In this document: positions 1 through 4,914 of the stretch, one piece after another
Numbering within the stretch: the stretch's first letter is position 1
Layout of the letters: every line of letters starts with the position of its first letter
DNA from: Bacteroidales bacterium
GTDB lineage: Bacteria > Bacteroidota > Bacteroidia > Bacteroidales > UBA12481
Reading direction: 5' to 3'
NCBI GenBank assembly: GCA_028707745.1
Contig: JAQWAJ010000027.1
Location: 1-10,806 of the forward strand
DNA length: 10,806 bases
The notes under the pieces: generated by a model
The model's input: only the letters and a program-made list of their open reading frames with translations
Database searches by the model: none
Told to the model about the DNA's origin: nothing
Translations under genes and position numbers: made by a program

Positions 1-70
1 CGAGTAAGGCAGCAACCACTACAACCAGCACCGTGGAGTAAATGAAAATGTAAGTATTACTCTTATTCAT
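1..70 (-). CDS. nqrC: Na+-translocating NADH:quinone reductase subunit C, N-terminal fragment
   Basis: Partial gene cut by the left edge of the window; only the first 23 codons are present. The translation starts MNKSNTYIFIYSTV and continues as a valine- and alanine-rich hydrophobic stretch, which fits the single N-terminal membrane anchor of NqrC. In the family, NqrC is the subunit whose periplasmic domain carries a covalently bound FMN and passes electrons within the Na+-NQR complex; that domain lies outside this window. The ATG sits 6 bp downstream of the nqrB stop codon on the same strand, so the two are almost certainly co-transcribed and possibly translationally coupled. No clear Shine-Dalgarno site is visible. 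The assignment rests on the short hydrophobic N-terminus plus its position directly after nqrB, which is the standard nqrABC order. Confidence 0.8.
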   Translation of the reverse strand, partial: MNKSNTYIFIYSTVLVVVVAALL

Positions 71-76
71 GTCGGT

Positions 77-1261
77 TTATTTTTCAGAATTCGCACTCTT
101 CACCATCCGTTTCAGGCGACGGTTTACATTTGATTGAACAACCAGATGGTCGATCAGCGGAGCAAATACATTCATCAGCAATATCGCCAGCATCACCCCT
201 TCAGGGTATGCAGGGTTAACAACTCTTATCAGAATGGCCATCAGTCCGATCAGGAAGCCGTAGATCCACTTGCCGGTTTCGGTTTGTGCGCCGGTAACCG
301 GATCGGTAGCCATAAAAACCGCGCCAAATGCAAAGCCACCTAAAACCAGATGATTATAGAACGGCATCTGCATATAAGTATTAGCTCCCCAAAGATTCAG
401 CACTCCTCCCATAAACAGTCCGCCTGCGACCACAGATAACATGATTTTCCAGGATCCGATTCCGGTAACCACTAAAATAATGGCACCAATCAGAATGGCC
501 AGTGCCGATGTTTCACCGATAGAACCGGGTATGACCCCGATAAAAAGATCCATAAAACCGGGAATTTTATCGATATGCCCGGCAGCAGCATCCGCAAGAG
601 GAGTAGCTCCGGTAAAACCATCAATCACCCCTTCCCCTTTGGTCAGCCCGGCTATCCAGATGCGATCGCCGGTCATATAGGCCGGATATGCAAAAAACAG
701 AAATACCCGGGCCAACAGGGCCGGATTAAATACATTCATTCCGGTACCGCCAAAAACCTCTTTGCCAAAAACTACCGCAAACGCGGTGGCCAGGGCGACC
801 ATCCACAAGGGAACATCAACCGGCATGATAAGCGGGATAAGCATCCCGGTCACCAGAAAACCCTCATTTACTTCGTGGCCCCTGATCTGAGCCGTAATAA
901 ACTCGATGGTCAGGCCAGTAACATAAGAAACCACGATGATCGGAAAAACCTTCACAAACCCAAATCCGAAGGTCTGCCAGGAGATAAATGAAACATTCGT
1001 TCCTAACGAGAGAAAATGCTGATAGCCGGTGTTCAGAATTCCAAAAAACAGTGCCGGCATTAGTGCCAGCAGAACAATCGTCATGGTTCTCTTCAGATCG
1101 ATACTGTCACGGATATGTGACCCTCGCCCCGTTACCTTGTCTGACACGAAAAGGAATGCCTCAAAAGCGTCAAATGTAGAATGCAATTTCTCCAGTTTAC
1201 CACCTTTCTCAAATTGAGGCTTCATCCGGTCGATCAATTGCCTAAGTTTTTTTGCTTTCAT
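77..1261 (-). CDS. nqrB: Na+-translocating NADH:quinone reductase subunit B
   Basis: This is a 394-residue integral membrane subunit of Na+-NQR, the respiratory complex that oxidises NADH, reduces quinone and pumps Na+ across the inner membrane. The length is close to the family norm of about 400. The protein has a basic hydrophilic N-terminus (about residues 1-55) and then many hydrophobic segments, the first near residues 60-80. The motif DGFTGAT at residues 214-220 matches the NqrB flavinylation motif, with Thr220 the expected covalent FMN attachment site. Other typical pieces are GTGMNVFNPALLAR (172-185) and the FMATDPVTGAQT region in the C-terminal third. It lies 29 bp after nqrA and 6 bp before nqrC, so it is the second gene of the operon. 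A purine-rich AGAGAGAA lies just upstream of the ATG. The sequence is intact, with no missing key residue. Confidence 0.96.
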   Translation of the reverse strand: MKAKKLRQLIDRMKPQFEKGGKLEKLHSTFDAFEAFLFVSDKVTGRGSHIRDSIDLKRTMTIVLLALMPALFFGILNTGYQHFLSLGTNVSFISWQTFGFGFVKVFPIIVVSYVTGLTIEFITAQIRGHEVNEGFLVTGMLIPLIMPVDVPLWMVALATAFAVVFGKEVFGGTGMNVFNPALLARVFLFFAYPAYMTGDRIWIAGLTKGEGVIDGFTGATPLADAAAGHIDKIPGFMDLFIGVIPGSIGETSALAILIGAIILVVTGIGSWKIMLSVVAGGLFMGGVLNLWGANTYMQMPFYNHLVLGGFAFGAVFMATDPVTGAQTETGKWIYGFLIGLMAILIRVVNPAYPEGVMLAILLMNVFAPLIDHLVVQSNVNRRLKRMVKSANSEK

Positions 1262-1290
1262 TGTTCTCTCTGGTTCATGATACAGGAAAA

Positions 1291-2652
1291 TTATTCACCC
1301 ATCTCTTTTCGCATCAGGTCGAGCCCGTTGCGAAGTATTTCCTGCACCTCCGTCTTTGAGGTGCACACAAATTCGCACAATGCCATGTCTTCCTCGACAA
1401 CTTCATAGATCCCCAGCTGCTCCATCCTGTCGATATCCCCGACCAGAATGGCTTTCAGCAGTTGTACCGGATAAATGTCCATCGGAAATACCTTTTCATA
1501 CTGTCCGGTCAATACAAAAGCCCGCTGACCGCCTTTCATATTTGTATCGATATTCCATGATTTCGATGGAAACAAAGAACTGAGGAAAGTTCTGGAAGCG
1601 CTGTATTTTTTCATCCCCGGCATCGCCCAACCCAGCAGATCGTAGTACCGGCCTTCGGGGATCACGGTAACCTGAGAATCGTAATAACCCAGATAGCCGT
1701 TTTTGCCGATATTACTACCAGTCAAAACATTACCACTGATTACTCTTGGCTGCCGCTCCTCTTCAACTATTTGTCCGGTAAGCAGTGCAGCGACAGACAT
1801 CCCCATGATGCCCCTGATATAACGGGGTTCTCTGATGAGTGCCCCACACAGGGCAAAGGTCCAGCTACTATCGAGGTACCCGAGCATAAAAGTTTTGCCG
1901 ATGAGTGCCACCAGCTGGGGCGATACGGTCCATACCACCTCCCCCTTATTCAGTGGCGCTACCTGATGTAATTGAACACCCACATTCCCGGCGGGATGTG
2001 GGCCGGTAAACACCTGATAATCCACATCCTGATGACCGGTAAACAAATTCGATTGAGCACTGCATTTATCTAATCCGATATGAATCCTGCCTGAAGTCAG
2101 TTTTTTCAATGCAGCAATACCTGTTGCAAAAGCCTCAGCTTCCTCCCGCAGGATAAACCCATAATCTGGTCCCAATGGAGCTGAATCGAAAGCCGAAATA
2201 AATATATCTCTCGGGATATCACCGGGCCTGGCAACAACACCATAAGGTCGTTGAATGATCGATGGCCATAAGCCCGACCGAAGAATTTGTTTACGGATTT
2301 TCTCCGGATCCATCGATTCGGGAGATCCCGCTTCCAAGTGTTCATACCGGTGATCCGATCCAGCTCGCACCACAATATTGAGCAGTTTTCTGCGTTCTCC
2401 GCGAACAACATCTTCAATGATACCGCAAACAGGGGAAACCCACACAATATCCGGATTGACCTTATCGCAGAATAAGGGCGTTCCGGTCAGGACTTCCTGG
2501 CCCTGTTTAACGAGCAATCTGGGTTCAATACCTCTGAAATCCGTTGGCTTAACTGCAACCAAAGCCGGAGTAGCAGGTATAGTGACAGTTGGTTCGGGTG
2601 CTCCTTTTAACCTGATGTCTAACCCTCGCTTGATTTTAATTACCTTTGACAT
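1291..2652 (-). CDS. nqrA: Na+-translocating NADH:quinone reductase subunit A
   Basis: This 453-residue protein is the peripheral cytoplasmic subunit of Na+-NQR; in the family it has no flavin and contributes to the quinone site. Recognisable family segments are KRGLDIRLKGAPE near the N-terminus (8-20), FTGPHPAGNVGVQLH (215-229), GRYYDLLGWAMPGMKKYSASR (in 334-354), and the C-terminal ALCEFVCTSKTEV (425-437) followed by ILRNGLDLMRKEMG. Length matches the usual 445-455. There is no signal peptide and no long membrane segment, as expected. It is the first gene of the nqr operon. The start ATG is only 15 bp from the divergent plug-family start at 2668, so its promoter must lie inside that neighbouring coding region. 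I see no convincing -7/-33 pair there; the best candidate is a 7-of-8 match, AAAGTTTG on the minus strand at 2738-2745. Confidence 0.96.
   Translation of the reverse strand: MSKVIKIKRGLDIRLKGAPEPTVTIPATPALVAVKPTDFRGIEPRLLVKQGQEVLTGTPLFCDKVNPDIVWVSPVCGIIEDVVRGERRKLLNIVVRAGSDHRYEHLEAGSPESMDPEKIRKQILRSGLWPSIIQRPYGVVARPGDIPRDIFISAFDSAPLGPDYGFILREEAEAFATGIAALKKLTSGRIHIGLDKCSAQSNLFTGHQDVDYQVFTGPHPAGNVGVQLHQVAPLNKGEVVWTVSPQLVALIGKTFMLGYLDSSWTFALCGALIREPRYIRGIMGMSVAALLTGQIVEEERQPRVISGNVLTGSNIGKNGYLGYYDSQVTVIPEGRYYDLLGWAMPGMKKYSASRTFLSSLFPSKSWNIDTNMKGGQRAFVLTGQYEKVFPMDIYPVQLLKAILVGDIDRMEQLGIYEVVEEDMALCEFVCTSKTEVQEILRNGLDLMRKEMGE
2641..2648 (+). promoter_or_regulatory. Candidate Bacteroidota -7 box for the plug-family gene
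   Basis: TACCTTTG is a perfect match to the Bacteroidota -7 consensus TAnnTTTG and ends 20 bp before the ATG at 2668. It would give a very short leader of roughly a dozen nucleotides. It lies entirely within the first codons of nqrA on the other strand. No TTTG -33 element is visible at the normal distance upstream, which weakens the call. An 8-mer with six fixed bases is expected by chance a few times in a window of this size. Confidence 0.35.
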
Positions 2653-2657
2653 GTCAA
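2646..2657. repeat. 12-bp perfect palindrome across the nqrA start codon
   Basis: TTGACATGTCAA is a perfect palindrome. It includes the nqrA start codon on the minus strand and overlaps the candidate -7 box of the divergent plug-family gene. Its symmetry and position could suit a dimeric regulator acting on both genes, but one or a few 12-bp palindromes are expected by chance in 10.8 kb, so the regulatory reading is only inference. Confidence 0.3.
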
Positions 2658-2667
2658 TGGAACTAAT

Positions 2668-3999
2668 ATGAAAAAAACACTCTGTTGGATTTTTCTGATC
2701 TTTTCATCTCTAAGTTGTGAAGAAATTCACGCATCATCAAACTTTTTAACAACGAAGATTCAAAATGGTTTTCAGCTGACTGAAAAAATCGTCATGGAGG
2801 ATCAGGTTTATCTTGATCATATTAAAACTGTTGAACTGTACCGGTATGGATGGAGGCTTTCGGCTCCGGTGCGCAATCTGCGTGATACCTCATCCCTGAT
2901 TTTGGAATTTGACGATCTTGCCAGCGAAAACACGCATTACACCTATACTTTGATTCACTGCTCCTCCGACTGGAAACCGTCGGATCTGAACAACACCGAA
3001 TACCTGTCGGGATTACCGGAAGGCGAAATCAGGAATATGAGATATTCGAGAAGTGCCTTGCAGAATTACAAACACTACCGTCTTGCTTTTCCCAACTCCG
3101 ATATTCAGGTCAGGCTTCCGGGAAATTACATCATCTATGTTTACAAGGATTTCGACCAGGAGCAACCGGTAATCACCCGGCGTTTTTTCATGGTCGATCC
3201 TCAGGTCCAGATTAATGCCGACATTCACCGGACTGACAACATCAATTTCATTAATACCGATCAGGAGGTTGACTTCACCGTTACTTACCAGCGCCTGCAA
3301 CCCGAAAACCCGTCACGCGACTTCAAGGTTACGATTTGCCAGAACCTCAACTGGGGCACTGCGATTACGGACCTGTTACCCAAATATGTACAACCCGGAG
3401 AGCTGATCTATAATTATGAAGAGGAGAACCTTTTTCATGGGGGCAGTGAATTCAGACATTTTGATACCAAGAGTTTGCAATTCAATTCTGACCGGGTGCG
3501 CGAAATCTATCTGGAGAGACCGCTGAAGCATGTAATACTGCGTCCCGACCTTCCGAGAGCACACGACAGGTATGAGTTTCAGGAAGATCTGAATGGGAAA
3601 TATCTGGTTAAATGGGATGATGCTTTCGATTCAGATATTGAGGCTGATTATGTCGTGGTGCATTTTATGCTGAGTACTCCGGATTCCATCCCCGGTACTG
3701 AGGTTTACCTTTTAGGAAATCTAACACACTGGAAATTAGCAGATAGCAACAAATGTCATTACAATTCCGAACATCAGGCTTATGAGATTTCTCTACCGCT
3801 TAAGCAGGGCTATTACAACTATTCGTATGCCACGAAATACGGCTCGGATGAAAAGCCTGATTATGTTGGGATTGAAGGCGACCATTATGAAACAGAAAAT
3901 GACTATTACATTTTTGTTTATTATCGTGACATCAGGGAAAGATTTGACCGGTTGGTTGGCATGAAAATTGTCAATTCCGTTAAACTTACTGACAATTGA
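2668..3999 (+). CDS. Type IX secretion system plug-family protein (formerly DUF5103)
   Basis: This 443-residue exported protein resembles the Bacteroidota DUF5103 family, now named the T9SS plug protein. In Flavobacterium johnsoniae a member closes the periplasmic side of the SprA outer-membrane translocon when no substrate is passing. Seen here are an N-terminal hydrophobic signal sequence (1-22), then family-like segments: HIKTVELYRYGW (51-62), LILEFDDL (77-84), HCSSDWKPS (97-105), the NYKHYRLAFPN region (133-143) and TRRFFMVDP (170-178). A separate C-terminal part (about 340-400, around VYLLGNLTHW) looks like a beta-sandwich reminiscent of carbohydrate-binding or early-set folds. Cys17 follows S-L-S and is followed by two Glu, so a lipoprotein is possible, but the lipobox is imperfect. 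It is divergent from nqrA and is followed after 41 bp by a predicted outer-membrane protein. The plug function is inferred from family resemblance. Confidence 0.82.
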   Translation: MKKTLCWIFLIFSSLSCEEIHASSNFLTTKIQNGFQLTEKIVMEDQVYLDHIKTVELYRYGWRLSAPVRNLRDTSSLILEFDDLASENTHYTYTLIHCSSDWKPSDLNNTEYLSGLPEGEIRNMRYSRSALQNYKHYRLAFPNSDIQVRLPGNYIIYVYKDFDQEQPVITRRFFMVDPQVQINADIHRTDNINFINTDQEVDFTVTYQRLQPENPSRDFKVTICQNLNWGTAITDLLPKYVQPGELIYNYEEENLFHGGSEFRHFDTKSLQFNSDRVREIYLERPLKHVILRPDLPRAHDRYEFQEDLNGKYLVKWDDAFDSDIEADYVVVHFMLSTPDSIPGTEVYLLGNLTHWKLADSNKCHYNSEHQAYEISLPLKQGYYNYSYATKYGSDEKPDYVGIEGDHYETENDYYIFVYYRDIRERFDRLVGMKIVNSVKLTDN

Positions 4000-4022
4000 T
4001 TTTTTCTTTCCGGATAAAACTT

Positions 4023-4030
4023 TATATTTG
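4023..4030 (+). promoter_or_regulatory. Candidate Bacteroidota -7 box before the barrel-protein gene
   Basis: TATATTTG perfectly matches TAnnTTTG and lies in the 41-bp gap after the plug-family gene. A TTG at 3996-3998 is 24 bp upstream, somewhat long for a -33 partner. If used, transcription would begin around 4037, at or just before the ATG at 4041, which would favour translation from the second ATG at 4050. The downstream gene may instead simply be read through from the plug-family gene. Confidence 0.35.
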
Positions 4031-4040
4031 TACAAGCAGG

Positions 4041-4820
4041 ATGAGATTTATGCTCAACAGATTACTTCCCTTGTCTTTCTTGATGTTCTTTGCCATTAGT
4101 GTTGATGGTTATTCACAGGGAGAAATCGATAAGCAAACCAAGGTGTTTTACCGGAATGAACGTTCCTGGTCAGGTAGCCTGAATTCAAACGGCTGGGGTA
4201 TTAATTACCGCTATACCAAGCGTGTGAATGCATTCAGCGGCATCAATTTTGATGTTGATCTGGCCAGTATCCGCCACCCCAAAGAGATCAAAAGCCAGAG
4301 CCCGTATAAAGGTGGTTGGGGCCGGTCATATGTTTTCGGAAAAGCGAATGAAGCATTTTCAATCCGGGGCGGCGCTGGTTACCAAAAGGAATTGTTCAGC
4401 AAATTCGATCAGGGAGGAATATCGATCCGCCTTTTTGCAGGAGGCGGATTATCAATGGCCCTCCTTAAGCCGGTATATTACCAGAAAATCACGGGTTACA
4501 ATTCTTCAACGCAGGAATTGTATCTTGAAAAATCCTTGTTTGACCCTGATTACATGCAGAGTGTTTATGACATTTACGACCGGGAATCATTCTTTACCGG
4601 GATGAATGAACTCTCCGTGGTTCCAGGGGCTTTTGCCAGAGCAGGTCTGAGCTTTGAATACAGCGCTGAGGATCGTGTGGTGCATGCTCTGGAAGGAGGA
4701 ATTCAGCTCGAAGGTTTTCTCAGGAAATTAACGATTTTAGCCACTGAAGATAACCATCGGCTGTTTCCGACCCTATTCGTCAGTTATCGTTTTGGAAAGG
4801 TAATTGATGCGCGGTTTTAA
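4041..4820 (+). CDS. Conserved hypothetical predicted outer-membrane beta-barrel protein
   Basis: This is a 259-residue exported protein whose family I recognise as widespread in Bacteroidota but cannot name. It has an N-terminal signal sequence (about residues 1-26, MRFMLNRLLPLSFLMFFAIS then VDGYSQ). The mature part shows alternating polar/hydrophobic strands with glycine and aromatic residues, and ends in ...SYRFGKVIDARF; a C-terminal Phe is typical of outer-membrane barrels. Apparent conserved blocks are KVFYRNERSW (34-43), NSNGWGINYRYTKR (48-61), IRHPKEIK (77-84), RGGAGYQKELF (109-119) and LLKPVYY (141-147). I chose ATG 4041; ATG 4050 is equally possible and has AGGATGAGA just upstream. 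A longer reading from TTG 3996 overlaps the previous stop and adds nothing signal-like. It follows the plug-family gene by 41 bp and may share its transcript. Its function is unknown; a T9SS or envelope role is suggested only by context. Confidence 0.75.
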   Translation: MRFMLNRLLPLSFLMFFAISVDGYSQGEIDKQTKVFYRNERSWSGSLNSNGWGINYRYTKRVNAFSGINFDVDLASIRHPKEIKSQSPYKGGWGRSYVFGKANEAFSIRGGAGYQKELFSKFDQGGISIRLFAGGGLSMALLKPVYYQKITGYNSSTQELYLEKSLFDPDYMQSVYDIYDRESFFTGMNELSVVPGAFARAGLSFEYSAEDRVVHALEGGIQLEGFLRKLTILATEDNHRLFPTLFVSYRFGKVIDARF

Positions 4821-4838
4821 AAAATGTCCTCATTTTTT
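4819..4838 (+). terminator. Possible weak AT-rich terminator hairpin
   Basis: An 8-bp perfect inverted repeat, AAAAAATG / CATTTTTT with a TCCT loop, starts within the barrel-protein stop codon and ends in a run of six T. With only one G-C pair it would be a weak rho-independent terminator at best. It overlaps the candidate -33 element of the next gene, so it may be a chance product of AT-rich DNA. Confidence 0.3.
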
Positions 4839-4865
4839 GATACATTCATTTTTTTTGTATTTTTA
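4836..4865 (+). promoter_or_regulatory. Candidate promoter of the secreted propeller gene
   Basis: TTTG at 4836-4839 (a -33-type element) is followed after 18 bp by TATTTTTA at 4858-4865, a 7-of-8 match to TAnnTTTG. This spacing is close to the usual Bacteroidota arrangement. Predicted transcription start is around 4872, leaving a leader of roughly 40 nt that contains competing hairpins. The gene downstream has its own strong terminator, consistent with a single-gene unit. Confidence 0.5.
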
Positions 4866-4868
4866 GAG

Positions 4869-4892
4869 CCTATAGTCATAGGGGGACCTATG
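4869..4892 (+). repeat. Overlapping inverted repeats in the leader of the secreted propeller gene
   Basis: Two mutually exclusive hairpins share one arm. CCTAT (4869-4873) can pair with ATAGG (4878-4882) around an AGTC loop. Alternatively CATAGG (4877-4882) can pair with CCTATG (4887-4892) around a GGGA tetraloop, a perfect 6-bp stem. The hairpins end 22 bp before the ATG. They could affect mRNA stability or translation, or the DNA could be a protein-binding site; nothing here decides between these. The first arm may fall at or before the transcription start, in which case only the second hairpin forms in RNA. Confidence 0.45.
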
Positions 4893-4914
4893 CTTTTATT
4901 GAAATTTTAAGATT

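Noticed and set aside
575..991. 138-codon plus-strand open frame inside nqrB
   Set aside because: It is antisense to the conserved NqrB frame, including the flavinylation site region, and its translation is low-complexity and basic with no family resemblance.
2668..2733. Calling the plug-family protein a lipoprotein
   Set aside because: Cys17 is preceded by S-L-S rather than a good lipobox, and an alternative signal peptidase I site is possible near residue 22; the sequence does not decide.
3996..4040. Upstream TTG start for the barrel protein
   Set aside because: It overlaps the plug-family stop codon and adds 15 residues that disrupt a good signal peptide; the ATGs at 4041 and 4050 are more plausible.
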